Positions 1-8,717 of a stretch of DNA of 64,000 nt are shown piece by piece. Source of the stretch: Halodesulfovibrio sp. GTDB lineage: Bacteria; Desulfobacterota; Desulfovibrionia; Desulfovibrionales; Desulfovibrionaceae. Location of the stretch: assembly GCF_025210605.1 (NCBI RefSeq), contig NZ_JAOARI010000011.1, positions 112,979 to 176,978 on the forward strand, read 5' to 3'. The position numbers and the translations under genes were made by a program. Numbering within the stretch: position 1 is the first letter of the stretch; every line of letters begins with the position of its first letter. The notes beneath the pieces were generated by a model, which was given only the letters and a program-made list of their open reading frames with translations, did not search any database and was not told where the DNA came from.

Positions 1-2
1 TT

Positions 3-257
3 TTGAACCAGCATATCCAACACCCAAGCGGCACATACGAAAAACGCGCCCGCGAAGCCATCCGCAAGACGATACAAAAGCGCTTCAAGCTCAAGGCTGA
101 CAACCAACAAATTCAATTTCTTCTCTCTCTCGGAATCCATCTCGCCCTCATGGTCAGCATGCAGCCAGAAAAAAAACGTCACTATACCGCTGAGCAAGTA
201 GCAACCACATTCTCCGCAACCATTCGTACATATTTCAAAAGCCCACTGACTAGCTAA
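3..257 (+). CDS. C-terminal fragment of an unrecognised protein
   Basis: The reading frame is open to the left edge, so this is the tail of a gene that begins outside the window. The TTG at position 3 is probably not the true start. The 84 visible residues are basic and look helical, ending in a segment rich in Thr, Ala and Phe. The helical tail could fit the C-terminal ligand domain of a TetR-type regulator, but no DNA-binding motif is visible and I do not assign a function. A strong terminator follows the stop directly. Confidence 0.5.
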   Translation: MNQHIQHPSGTYEKRAREAIRKTIQKRFKLKADNQQIQFLLSLGIHLALMVSMQPEKKRHYTAEQVATTFSATIRTYFKSPLTS

Positions 258-292
258 TAAAAAAACCCGCTACATAATATAGCGGGCTTTTT
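258..292. terminator. Bidirectional intrinsic terminator
   Basis: A CCCGCTA/TAGCGGG stem (266-272 with 280-286) has a T run on the right and an A run on the left. It can therefore stop both the rightward gene ending at 257 and the leftward membrane-protein gene ending at 315. Confidence 0.85.
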
Positions 293-314
293 GCTAACAG
301 TTGCAAATGAGCAA

Positions 315-1067
315 TTACAAAAAATCTCTCCAGTCTTCTTCGTGCTTTTCTGCCATAGTTGCCAGCAGCTGCTTGATCGGGGAATACAGCATAGTACAAC
401 CAAGTCCGGTAGCAAGCCCGCTGTACGTAATTGCCGGATCAGGATCAATATTGAGCAGATTGAACGCAGTTCCACCAAGACACGCTATACCGATAATTAA
501 CGCTACGTACCAAGCAGCTTGCAGCCCTTCTTCGGCACCATTTGCAAGATTAAGCAAAAAGAGACCGTACAACCCAACAGCGAGCAGATAGGCTGCAATG
601 CGAACAAAAGGCGCAAAAGGCCCTGCATACAAAAAAACACACAGCATTGCTGTAAGCACAGAACCAAGCCACAAACCTGACTGGATATTCATGCCAGTCT
701 CTGTATCAAGACGCTTGAGTAAAAAACATAGCAATAAGCCAGAACTGAGTAAGCACCCTGCGACCACAGTCCATTCAACAGGTACAAAAAAACCTGCGCT
801 AGCCATTACTGCTGCAAAAATAGCGAGTCCAGCGCTTACAACATCAAACTCCCCATTACGGACAAACGCACTCATCTCACCAAGCAGCATAGCCCCTGCA
901 CATCCGAGAATTCCCCCGAATGCAATGGCGGCAAACACGCTGCCAGCTGCATAAGAAGCGCTGACAAGCAGCAACAGGCAGACGCTCCACATCATCCAGA
1001 AAGAGCGACACTGTGCAGAAAAAATCCCGCATACATCGCTCCACTTTTTTCGCATCGACAGTTTCAT
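315..1067 (-). CDS. Multi-pass inner-membrane protein of unknown function
   Basis: The 250-residue product is very hydrophobic, with about seven predicted membrane segments separated by short loops and a charged C-terminal tail (EKHEEDW). The start MKLSMRKKW gives a positively charged cytoplasmic N-terminus, consistent with the positive-inside rule. I recognise no catalytic or transport motif. The gene stands alone: it converges on the fragment at the left edge and is divergent from the amino-acid ABC operon. Being an integral membrane protein is clear; the role is unknown. Confidence 0.75.
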   Translation of the reverse strand: MKLSMRKKWSDVCGIFSAQCRSFWMMWSVCLLLLVSASYAAGSVFAAIAFGGILGCAGAMLLGEMSAFVRNGEFDVVSAGLAIFAAVMASAGFFVPVEWTVVAGCLLSSGLLLCFLLKRLDTETGMNIQSGLWLGSVLTAMLCVFLYAGPFAPFVRIAAYLLAVGLYGLFLLNLANGAEEGLQAAWYVALIIGIACLGGTAFNLLNIDPDPAITYSGLATGLGCTMLYSPIKQLLATMAEKHEEDWRDFL

Positions 1068-1326
1068 TCATTACCCTCTTCTTTCCCGTATGGAGGGGGA
1101 ACTACCATATAACACTTCCGTGTGCTACTCCCTCTTTTCTGCTTCGCAACTGGCACACAATATATAAAAACCATGTCGATATCATCAACCTTTACAACAG
1201 TGTTAAAAATGCAATATAGAATACAAATCAACAATACATTTTGCGCTATTTTTCAATTCTAAGCCTCTTTTTGACACACCTGCTTTTCCTCCTCTTATAG
1301 AACTCATTATTTTTCAAGATGTTGAC

Positions 1327-1367
1327 TGTTTACACAGCCCACTCTCAGTTGTTTACAATTTTGTAAA
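1327..1367. promoter_or_regulatory. Putative operator upstream of the amino-acid ABC operon
   Basis: The 391-base gap 1068-1458 separates two divergent genes. It holds a perfect inverted repeat TTTACAA-TT-TTGTAAA (1352-1367). The octamer TGTTTACA also occurs twice as a direct repeat, at 1327-1334 and 1350-1357. This arrangement suggests a dimeric repressor or activator site about 90 bases before the ATPase start. The regulator is not identifiable here. The rest of the gap is AT-rich and shows no further gene. Confidence 0.5.
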
Positions 1368-1458
1368 TAATCACTTTTTGTTTGCATTTGAAAGCAATTT
1401 TCTGATAGCAGCGAAGACGAGACTGGAATATTTTTTGCGTTTTAATCTGGAGTACTCA

Positions 1459-2190
1459 GTGATTCGTTTCGAACAAGTGAATAAGTGGTACGGCAGTGAC
1501 CACCATGTGCTTAAAGACATAAATCTTGAAATAAAACAAGGCGAAGTAGTTGTAATATGTGGACCTTCCGGTTCCGGCAAATCGACTCTTATTCGCTGCA
1601 TAAACAGACTTGAACCCATCCAGCAGGGCAAAATCATCGTAGATGATATGGACTTGCACAACCCTCGCCTCGACCTCACTACGCTTCGTGCTGAAATCGG
1701 TTTCGTATTCCAGCAATTCAATCTGTACCCGCATATGACAGTTTTGGAAAACATTACACTCGCTCCTACCATGGTACGAAACATGCCGCGTGCTGAAGCA
1801 GATAAACTCGGCATGGAACTTCTTAAAAAAGTTAATATTCCTGATAAAGCTGGGGCATACCCAAGCCAACTTTCCGGCGGACAGCAACAGCGCGTTGCCA
1901 TTGCACGCGGTCTTGCAATGAAGCCCAAAATCATGCTTTTTGACGAGCCTACGTCTGCTCTTGACCCTGAAATGATTAATGAAGTTCTGGATGTAATGAA
2001 AGCGCTTGCCCGTGAAGGAATGACTATGGCGTGTGTTACTCACGAAATGGGATTTGCACGAGAAGTGGCAGACAGAGTTATCTTTATGGATGAAGGTGTA
2101 TTAGTTGAGGAAAATACACCGAATGAATTTTTCAACAATCCACAGCACGACCGAAGCAAAGAGTTTTTAAGCAAAATTTTGTCACATTAA
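1459..2190 (+). CDS. Polar amino-acid ABC transporter ATPase (GlnQ/GltL family)
   Basis: This cytoplasmic ATPase powers uptake of a polar amino acid with the binding protein and fused permease encoded just downstream. All ABC motifs are intact: Walker [11 protein letters not shown]-loop in FVFQQFN, signature LSGGQQQR, Walker [13 protein letters not shown] and the switch His in VTHEMG. The GTG at 1459 is chosen because GGAG lies six bases upstream and the protein then has the family's usual length (243 residues). The longer in-frame ATG at 1378 would add an unrelated tail. The substrate cannot be read from the sequence; glutamate, glutamine or another polar amino acid are candidates. Confidence 0.93.
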   Translation: MIRFEQVNKWYGSDHHVLKDINLEIKQGEVVVICGPSGSGKSTLIRCINRLEPIQQGKIIVDDMDLHNPRLDLTTLRAEIGFVFQQFNLYPHMTVLENITLAPTMVRNMPRAEADKLGMELLKKVNIPDKAGAYPSQLSGGQQQRVAIARGLAMKPKIMLFDEPTSALDPEMINEVLDVMKALAREGMTMACVTHEMGFAREVADRVIFMDEGVLVEENTPNEFFNNPQHDRSKEFLSKILSH

Positions 2191-2283
2191 GGTAGACACT
2201 GCTCGTAATTTTGCTTTTTTTGTTATTATGGAGGTATGCCGCAATTGCGGTAGAAGTTACTACACTGAAACTGGGAGTTGACA

Positions 2284-3108
2284 ATGCGTATTAGTAGAGT
2301 TCTGGCTTTAACTTTAACTCTTGTAATGATGGCGTCCGTTGCTTTTGCAGGTCCTTCTTATGATCGTATCATGAAGGACAAAAAAATCCGTATAGGTGTC
2401 ATGACCGACTCAATCCCCGGCGCGTTCTTCAATGACAAAGGTGAATGGGTAGGGTTTGATTACGATATCGCATCTGAAGTTGCCAAACGTCTCGGTGTTG
2501 ATATTGAGCGCGTAAAAGTGAACAACAAAACCCGCATTGCCTTTATCCAGCAGGGTCGTATTGATGCATCTGTTGCGAACATGACACACACTCGTGAGCG
2601 CGAAAAGTCTATCGACTTCTCCATCACCTACTTCTTTGATGGTCAGAAAATTCTCTCAAAAACAGGCAAATACCAGTCTCTTGCTGATATGAAAGACAAA
2701 AAAATTGCTACAATGCAGGGTACAACTTCCGAAATCAATGTGAAGCGTGCTCTTAAAGCATTAGGCGTTGCCAATCCTGATGCACATGTTATTTCATTCC
2801 AGAAAGAATCCGAATGTTTTCAGGCTCTTCAGATGGGTCGTGTAGCCGGTTGGTCAACAGACGCAACCATTCTGCTTGGCTATGCTTCAAAAACTCCGGG
2901 CAAATACGAGCTGGTTGGTGAATTCCTTTCTGACGAACCATACGGCATCGGTCTTCCTCACAACGACTCTGCACTGCGTAATTCTGTAAACGCAGCACTT
3001 CAAGATATGTGGCGTGACGGTACCTACATGACTATTTACAACAAATGGTACGGTCCGGACACACCTTTTGCTATGCCTATGACCGGTTCAATCGAACTGT
3101 GGCCATAA
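2284..3108 (+). CDS. Periplasmic amino-acid binding protein (SBP family 3)
   Basis: The product is the solute receptor of the ABC system. It has a classical signal peptide (MRISRVLALTLTLVMMASVAFA, cut after AFA at about residue 22) followed by a 250-residue type-3 binding fold. Family hallmarks include RIGVMTDSIPGAFFNDKGEW, a GFDYDIA segment and the R-I-A-F/Q-Q-G-R-I-D region that shapes the ligand pocket. The ATG at 2284 has GGGAG upstream and is preferred over the in-frame TTG at 2278. Between the ATPase and this gene there is a short CCGCAATTGCGG palindrome (2239-2250) that could stabilise the mRNA. Confidence 0.93.
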   Translation: MRISRVLALTLTLVMMASVAFAGPSYDRIMKDKKIRIGVMTDSIPGAFFNDKGEWVGFDYDIASEVAKRLGVDIERVKVNNKTRIAFIQQGRIDASVANMTHTREREKSIDFSITYFFDGQKILSKTGKYQSLADMKDKKIATMQGTTSEINVKRALKALGVANPDAHVISFQKESECFQALQMGRVAGWSTDATILLGYASKTPGKYELVGEFLSDEPYGIGLPHNDSALRNSVNAALQDMWRDGTYMTIYNKWYGPDTPFAMPMTGSIELWP

Positions 3109-3131
3109 TTATTTGATCTATCGATCATTTC

Positions 3132-3159
3132 CGTACGTCCGGTTCGCGCCGGACGTACG
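3132..3159 (+). other. Perfect 11-bp hairpin between binding protein and permease
   Basis: CGTACGTCCGG and its exact complement flank a six-base loop. No T run follows, so it is not a normal terminator. Such hairpins after binding-protein genes often protect the upstream mRNA and let the receptor outnumber the permease. That role is inferred here. Confidence 0.7.
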
Positions 3160-3229
3160 TTTCACCGCTGCCATCCGGCTCCAGCAAAACAATTATTGCT
3201 GTATTTCTTGCTAAAGGGTTTGTTATTTC

Positions 3230-5014
3230 ATGCTACGCTATTGGTTGGAAAAACTTTGGGTTCAAAACACAGTACTCGCTGTGCTCGGCATTATCAGTCT
3301 CTACTACTGGGGCTGGGTCTTTGATTTCGGGTATGATTTTCAATGGCCGATTCTCTTTACAGTCAATGAAACCTACCAGTTGAATTTTGGTGTTGAAATC
3401 CTGAAAGGGTTACAGCTTACTGTTAAAATTACCATCATCAGTTCGCTTATCGGCATAACCCTCGGTACGGCTCTGGGGCTTGCCCGTCTTTCGGACTTCA
3501 AGCCACTTAATTGGACAGCCACCTGCATAGTTGAATTTTTCCGCAACACACCACTGCTTGTAATTTTATTCTTTTTCTATTTTGCATTCCCGCAAGCATT
3601 GCCGGAAGCAGGAAGAGAACTTCTATTTGAAACCCAATTTGAATTTTGGACCGCCACCGTTGCTGTAGGCATTTACACCAGTGCTTTCATGGCTGAAGTT
3701 ATCCGTGCCGGTCTTCAGTCTATCCCTAAGGGACTGCTGGAGGCTGCCTACTCCTCCGGGCTGACCTATGTGCAGGTTCTGCGCAAAATCATTCTTCCAT
3801 TGGCATTCAGGGAAATCATTCCACCTCTTGGCAGTGAATTTCTTAACAACATGAAGAATACCTCTCTTGCCATGATCGTTGGAGTTGCTGACCTTACATG
3901 GCAGGCACAGCAAGTCGAAGCCCTTACTTTTAAAGGCTTTGAAGCAACAACAGCAGCTTCCGTACTGTATCTTGCTTTTTCTCTCGTCATTGCTTTCATC
4001 ATCAACGGGGTAGATGGGCATATTCGCTCTTCCAGCAACGGAAAACGGAGTCTGCCTGTTATTTTTATAGACATTATTCTCATTCCCATATCGATAATTA
4101 CTAAAATTTTCTTCAGCCCTGTTGCCCGTCATCTTCGACAGCAACGCCGTAAAAAGGTACATACAGGCGTAAAAGTTAATACAAGCCAGCTTATTCTCAA
4201 AAAGCTTTACATTGTCCTTGTACTCATAAGTAAAGGGGCATTTCTCGCTATCCTTGCTGGGCTGCTGTATTCGCTTGCCAAAGGATTCTATAATTTTGAC
4301 TGGTCTGTCATTTTTAGGGAACTTCCTACAATGCTTGTCTGGCAATTCCCGAATGCAACGGGGGATGATCTCTTTATGGGACTGGGCGGTTTTGCGCTAT
4401 CCTTTATTATTGCCAGTGTCGCTATTGTTGCCAGCTTTTTCATTGGGCTGATAGTAGGACTCGGTCGAAGCTCAAAAAACCGCATATTCCGTATTCCGAG
4501 CCTGCTCTATATCGAACTGATTCGCGGCAACCCGCTTATCATTGTTATCTACTGGGTGTATTTCCTTATCCCTGTGTTGTTCGATAGCTTTATCAACACA
4601 GTCTGGTCAGCCTCCATTGCGCTTACACTCTTTACTGCTGCGTACCTTGCAGAAATTGTGCGAGGAGGAATCCAGAATATTCCTGCGGGACAGGTTGAAG
4701 CAGCCTTTTCTTCCGGTCTTTCGTACTGGCAGACTATGCGCAAAATTATTCTACCGCAGGCGCTTAAACAGATGATTCCACCTATTGTTGGATTGTTCAT
4801 TGCCATCTTCAAAGACACCTCCCTTGTGACTGTCCTTGGAGTTATGGAACTCACCTCTGTTACTAAAGCGCTGGATAACCGCCTGATGATTGCTTCGATG
4901 GAGTTATGGACGACTGCTGCGGTTCTCTACTTTGTTCCATGTCTGCTTATGTCAAAATATGCAAAACACCTTGAAATGAAACTTTCACCGGAACAGACAA
5001 ACCTAAAAATGTAA
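3230..5014 (+). CDS. Fused two-domain amino-acid ABC permease (HisM/HisQ type)
   Basis: In most members of this family two separate permeases pair in the membrane. Here one 594-residue chain carries both. The first BPD_transp_1 domain covers about residues 55-260 and the second about 385-590, joined by a linker with extra hydrophobic stretches and a basic segment (RHLRQQRRKK). Each half has its own EAA loop that docks on the ATPase: one contains AGLQSIPKGLLEAAYSSGL, the other GGIQNIPAGQVEAAFSSGL. Both end in the IILP-x-A consensus, so both halves look functional. It completes the operon with the ATPase and binding protein and is followed by a strong terminator. Confidence 0.93.
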   Translation: MLRYWLEKLWVQNTVLAVLGIISLYYWGWVFDFGYDFQWPILFTVNETYQLNFGVEILKGLQLTVKITIISSLIGITLGTALGLARLSDFKPLNWTATCIVEFFRNTPLLVILFFFYFAFPQALPEAGRELLFETQFEFWTATVAVGIYTSAFMAEVIRAGLQSIPKGLLEAAYSSGLTYVQVLRKIILPLAFREIIPPLGSEFLNNMKNTSLAMIVGVADLTWQAQQVEALTFKGFEATTAASVLYLAFSLVIAFIINGVDGHIRSSSNGKRSLPVIFIDIILIPISIITKIFFSPVARHLRQQRRKKVHTGVKVNTSQLILKKLYIVLVLISKGAFLAILAGLLYSLAKGFYNFDWSVIFRELPTMLVWQFPNATGDDLFMGLGGFALSFIIASVAIVASFFIGLIVGLGRSSKNRIFRIPSLLYIELIRGNPLIIVIYWVYFLIPVLFDSFINTVWSASIALTLFTAAYLAEIVRGGIQNIPAGQVEAAFSSGLSYWQTMRKIILPQALKQMIPPIVGLFIAIFKDTSLVTVLGVMELTSVTKALDNRLMIASMELWTTAAVLYFVPCLLMSKYAKHLEMKLSPEQTNLKM

Positions 5015-5036
5015 TACCAATCACCCGATAACGCGC

Positions 5037-5073
5037 AAAGCGCCTTGCAACATTATTGCAAGGCGCTTTTTTT
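5037..5073 (+). terminator. Intrinsic terminator of the amino-acid ABC operon
   Basis: A 14-bp stem AAAGCGCCTTGCAA (5037-5050) pairs with 5056-5069 around a five-base loop and is followed by a run of T. Confidence 0.93.
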
Positions 5074-5248
5074 GTGTGAGTATACACAGCCGCACAGAGC
5101 ATTTGGCTAACGATTTTGCAGTTAGCCTCATTCATTCTTTGATTAGTTTACCTACTCTGCCCATTTTTCTCTTCTTTCATTTGCCCTCATCTGTACTCAT
5201 GGCACAATACACATTCAAATATGTATTTGTTTTACAGGCAGGTAACCA

Positions 5249-5698
5249 ATGAAATTTCTTTCTATTTTTGGCATCACGAGCAAAAGCAGCAACTACACAA
5301 CCACTACGCTGGACAAAGTGATGGAAGTTGACACTTCCGACGGCGTTCTGTCGCCCTGCCCTGTTTCCCCCAATTGTGTTTGCAGTAAACTTCCACCTGA
5401 TGACAGCCATTATGTAGAGCCACTTGTTCCCACTGCAAGCACGCTGGCTATCTTTCCTTTGCTTGTCGACTACGTTCAACAACTTCCCGGTGCACAGCTG
5501 GAAGAAAAAGCCAGCCATTATGTCCGAGTAAGCATCCGCTCCATGCTTATGGGGTTAACATACGACCTTGAACTCTTTTTTGCCGGAAGCAAAATTCACG
5601 TACGTTCTGCATCACGCGCAGGCTGGTACGACTTTGGTGTCAATCGGCGAAGAGTTGAAAACATTCGTCGCTATATGGAAGATGAACTTGAAGGGTGA
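5249..5698 (+). CDS. DUF1499 family protein
   Basis: The 149-residue protein carries the DUF1499 signature SPCPVSPNCVCS near residues 35-46, where the Cys-Pro-x-Ser-Pro-Asn-Cys pattern defines the family. The C-terminal half has the expected alternating strands and the conserved RSASRAGWYDFGVNRRRVE segment. The family's function is not established. There is no clear signal peptide; the N-terminus (MKFLSIFGI) is only briefly hydrophobic. The gene lies 34 bases before the kinase-like gene in the same direction and may share its transcript. Confidence 0.88.
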   Translation: MKFLSIFGITSKSSNYTTTTLDKVMEVDTSDGVLSPCPVSPNCVCSKLPPDDSHYVEPLVPTASTLAIFPLLVDYVQQLPGAQLEEKASHYVRVSIRSMLMGLTYDLELFFAGSKIHVRSASRAGWYDFGVNRRRVENIRRYMEDELEG

Positions 5699-5732
5699 TC
5701 TATAACTATTTTTTACGCAAGTAGGACACGGC

Positions 5733-6728
5733 ATGGATAAAAGCGCCTTGGACATTCTCTCTCAGTATCTGCCTTCATTTCCTCGTAAGCATGCAGGAAA
5801 AATTATTACAGATACCACTGAATTCATGTCTATTGATTATGGCGACGTCATGTTCCTTGATAACAAGCACTATCTAGTTACAAAAAATTTATCAGAACGA
5901 AGATTCGGACTGGAAGACCCGAAATACTGGGTCAAACGATGCAGGGAACTGGAAACAGGTAACCAGCAAATTATTAAACTAGAATTTTATGAAAAATTCG
6001 ATGTCACCATCGGCTCCATTCAGTCCAGTTGCTATCGAAGCCCGCGCAAAGAATCGAGAATTTTACAGCTTATCAACAATGACATGCGATTTATGCAAGG
6101 GAGAACCGTATTAGATACAAAAGGGAATTGCGTCCGCATCCTCGATATCATCTACGGGACAGAGCTTGATGTGGTTCTCGACCGTCTTCAAATTTCGCAC
6201 GAGGAATATTTTCATACAGTATTTCCGGATTTTTTTGCCAAGTACATTGGAGCAGTAAAAGCCATAGAACATCTTCATACCAATCAAGAACAGCATGGGG
6301 ATATTCGACGCGATCACCTTCTTGTTGAATCAGAAACAAAAAGCTGGCGCTGGATAGATTTCGACTACACCTTCGGCTTGCGGGAAAACCCGTATGCTCT
6401 CGATATCTTCGGTCTGGGCAGTATATTACTGCTACTTGTAGGGCAACGTGAGATTACGGCTCAACAACTTGCCGCAGCAAACACTCAAACCACTACTTCC
6501 GGCAACATCGAAAAAGAAGATATGGCGCTTGCTATGCCGTACCGCCTAGCAAATATCCAAAAAAAATACCCATATATCCCTGATGCATTAAACAATGTCT
6601 GCATGCATTTTTCAGCTAAAAATAGTGTATTTTATTCATCAGTTACGGATTTTGTTACTGCACTGCTTACATGTTTTCACAAGCTCCCCGTATTTACGGC
6701 AGCCCGTGGGAGGTATCCTGAAGTATGA
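5733..6728 (+). CDS. Protein-kinase-fold protein, partner of UspA
   Basis: I read this 331-residue protein as a divergent kinase-fold enzyme. It has HGDIRRDH (188-195) in the place of the catalytic loop, WIDFDY (207-212) in the place of the metal-binding DFG, a possible ATP-anchoring Lys in IIKLEF (about 82), and a Glu in KESRIL (about 107) that could be the helix-C partner. The Asn normally found after the catalytic Asp appears to be His, so activity is not guaranteed. The stop overlaps the start of the universal stress protein by four bases (ATGA), which implies translational coupling. It may phosphorylate or sense together with that partner; this is inference. Confidence 0.7.
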   Translation: MDKSALDILSQYLPSFPRKHAGKIITDTTEFMSIDYGDVMFLDNKHYLVTKNLSERRFGLEDPKYWVKRCRELETGNQQIIKLEFYEKFDVTIGSIQSSCYRSPRKESRILQLINNDMRFMQGRTVLDTKGNCVRILDIIYGTELDVVLDRLQISHEEYFHTVFPDFFAKYIGAVKAIEHLHTNQEQHGDIRRDHLLVESETKSWRWIDFDYTFGLRENPYALDIFGLGSILLLLVGQREITAQQLAAANTQTTTSGNIEKEDMALAMPYRLANIQKKYPYIPDALNNVCMHFSAKNSVFYSSVTDFVTALLTCFHKLPVFTAARGRYPEV

Positions 6729-7225
6729 ACATCTACAATATTCTTGTGGCTTTTGATTCTTCCAAGCCTTCTTTTGAAGCTGTGGAATACACATCTAGAA
6801 TGATTCGCTCCATTCCAGACGTGCTTGTGACACTGCTTTTTATTGAACGGCTTCCGGACAAAGACTTATTTGAAACAGATGCATCATGGCGCGCAGAATG
6901 TCTGGAGCTGACCACAGATTACAAGCGTACACTGAATAAAGCTCGCGAACTGTTTGTTCGAAACGAAATTCACGAAGGGTCAGTTAATCAGGAATACATA
7001 ATCAGTTGCAGTTCGCCGTTTGAAGACGCCAAAGTCTGCACAACAGGTGAATCCATCGCGCAGGATATTCTTGCAATACAAAAAGAAGGGAACCACGGAA
7101 CCGTTGTTGTCGGTCATCGCGGCATAAGCAAAGAAGAAGAATTTCTTTTTGGAAGTGTCTCCTCAGATTTACTCCGCCAATTCTCTGGCTGCGCACTCTG
7201 GGTAGTAAACTCTTCAGAAAATTAA
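6725..7225 (+). CDS. Universal stress protein, UspA family
   Basis: The 166-residue protein has the Usp fold: an N-terminal NILVAFDSSKPS strand-loop that binds the nucleotide, and a C-terminal VVVGHRGISKEEEFLFGSVS segment. The latter corresponds to the G-x2-G-x(n)-G-S phosphate-binding motif of ATP-binding Usp proteins, so it probably binds ATP, although the spacer is altered (HRG then FGS). A mid-protein insertion relative to short Usp proteins includes SSPFEDAKVC. Its start overlaps the preceding kinase-like gene, which argues that the two act together in a stress response. Confidence 0.88.
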   Translation: MNIYNILVAFDSSKPSFEAVEYTSRMIRSIPDVLVTLLFIERLPDKDLFETDASWRAECLELTTDYKRTLNKARELFVRNEIHEGSVNQEYIISCSSPFEDAKVCTTGESIAQDILAIQKEGNHGTVVVGHRGISKEEEFLFGSVSSDLLRQFSGCALWVVNSSEN

Positions 7226-7238
7226 TACCAATCTGTCT

Positions 7239-7277
7239 GACCCTGATGCATTTGAGCGTTCAAAACGCATCAGGGTC
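7239..7277 (+). terminator. Inverted repeat after the Usp gene
   Basis: GACCCTGATGC (7239-7249) and its exact complement (7267-7277) can form an 11-bp stem. There is no T run, so termination may be weak or the hairpin may act on mRNA stability. It lies between the convergent uspA-type gene and purT. Confidence 0.55.
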
Positions 7278-7330
7278 TATCCCTACCCGCCACATTGTAC
7301 AACTGGTACGAATAGACCCCAGTCTAATTC

Positions 7331-8515
7331 TTATTCAAAAGATATTGTTACCGCAGAAGAAGCACGCTGCGCTTTCTCTTTTGCCTTTTCAATATCATCA
7401 TCAAGTGCCAGCGCTACACCGAGACGACGACGCCCCTGCACCTCTGCTTTACCAAAAAGAAGCAGTTGAGTTTCCGGCTCACTCAATGCTGCATCCAAGC
7501 CAGAGAATGTAGCACCGATGCCGTTGCCTTCCGCCAGTACAACACTTGATGCAGCAGCGCCGCGCTGCACAATCTCTGGAATAGGAAGCCCCAGAATAGC
7601 GCGTGCATGAAGCGCAAATTCACTCAAATTCTGAGAAATTACAGTCACAAGTCCGGTATCATGTGGGCGTGGTGAAACTTCACTGAAAATCACGTCATCA
7701 CCTTTGATGAACAGCTCCACACCAAAAATACCAAATCCACCTAACGCGTCGGTCACAGTGCGGGCGATATCCCGTGCACGTTCCAAAGCGATGGCGGACA
7801 TAGGCTGCGGCTGCCACGACATTCTGTAGTCTCCGTCCTCCTGATAGTGCCCTATCGGTTCGCAAAAACTTGTGCCGCCAACGTGGCGAGCTGTCAGCAA
7901 TGTAATTTCATAATCAAATTCTACAAACCCTTCGACAATAACTCGTCCGCCGCCAGTGCGACCGCCTTCCTGTGAGTATCTCCATGCGGATGCAATATCA
8001 GCTTCTGTTTTGACTGTGCTCTGCCCTTTTCCAGAAGAACTCATGACCGGCTTAACAACACACGGCATGCCCACAGCTTCTACAGCTGCACAGTATTCTT
8101 CTTCTGTATCAGCAAAACGGTACGGAGATGTCGGTACGGAAAGCTCTTCAGCAGCGAGCCTGCGAATACCTTCACGGTTCATGGTAAGCCATGTTGCTTT
8201 CGCAGTAGGAACAACGGTTACGCCCTCTTTTTCAAGCTCAAGCAGCGTATCGGTTGCAATTGCTTCAATCTCAGGAACAATCAAGTCAGGCTGTTCTTTG
8301 TTCACTACATCCCGCAATGCGTCACCATCAAGCATATTGATAGTGTAAGAGCGATGAGCAATTTGCATGGCGGGTGCGTTCTCGTAACGATCAACGGCAA
8401 TAACTTCTGCACCGAGGCGCATTGCCTCAATAGCTACTTCTTTGCCAAGCTCACCCGAGCCGAGTAACAAAATTTTTGTTGCAGAATGCGTTAAAGGGGT
8501 TCCAAGAAATGCCAT
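7331..8515 (-). CDS. purT: Formate-dependent phosphoribosylglycinamide formyltransferase PurT
   Basis: PurT makes formylglycinamide ribonucleotide from GAR, formate and ATP in the cytoplasm, a folate-independent version of the third step of purine synthesis. The protein has the three ATP-grasp parts in order: an N-terminal Rossmann-like domain ([15 protein letters not shown], about 16-30), the ATP-grasp core with [16 protein letters not shown] (about 150-165), and the metal-binding [10 protein letters not shown] segment (about 283-292) near the C-terminal third. Length (394) matches the family. It stands alone with no other pur gene in the window. Formate is a common metabolite in sulfate reducers, so this route makes sense here. 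Confidence 0.96.
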   Translation of the reverse strand: MAFLGTPLTHSATKILLLGSGELGKEVAIEAMRLGAEVIAVDRYENAPAMQIAHRSYTINMLDGDALRDVVNKEQPDLIVPEIEAIATDTLLELEKEGVTVVPTAKATWLTMNREGIRRLAAEELSVPTSPYRFADTEEEYCAAVEAVGMPCVVKPVMSSSGKGQSTVKTEADIASAWRYSQEGGRTGGGRVIVEGFVEFDYEITLLTARHVGGTSFCEPIGHYQEDGDYRMSWQPQPMSAIALERARDIARTVTDALGGFGIFGVELFIKGDDVIFSEVSPRPHDTGLVTVISQNLSEFALHARAILGLPIPEIVQRGAAASSVVLAEGNGIGATFSGLDAALSEPETQLLLFGKAEVQGRRRLGVALALDDDIEKAKEKAQRASSAVTISFE

Positions 8516-8654
8516 GTCTTGCTCCTGTCATATGTTGGATCACTGTGACTGTGGTAAAAACGCACGATGCGCCTTTTCTGCGGGGATTTGTCATACTTTT
8601 CCCCCTGCTGCAAGGGGGTGTCTAAAGTTGTCTCATCACGTAATCGAATTGTAT

Positions 8655-8703
8655 CACATAAAAAAAGGAATAATGATGCAGCAACGCATTCATTATTCCT
8701 TTT
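8655..8703 (-). terminator. Terminator of the diguanylate cyclase gene
   Basis: A 14-bp inverted repeat AAAAGGAATAATGA (8663-8676) with 8690-8703 gives, on the minus strand, a stem followed by a T run. The remaining gap to the purT start (8516-8655) shows nothing I can name. Confidence 0.85.
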
Positions 8704-8717
8704 CCATTTATAACTGC

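Noticed and set aside
1081..1180. Sigma-54 promoter (TGGCAC near 1150) before the amino-acid operon
   Set aside because: The TGGCAC is not followed at the right spacing by TTGC, and it lies about 300 bases before the start.
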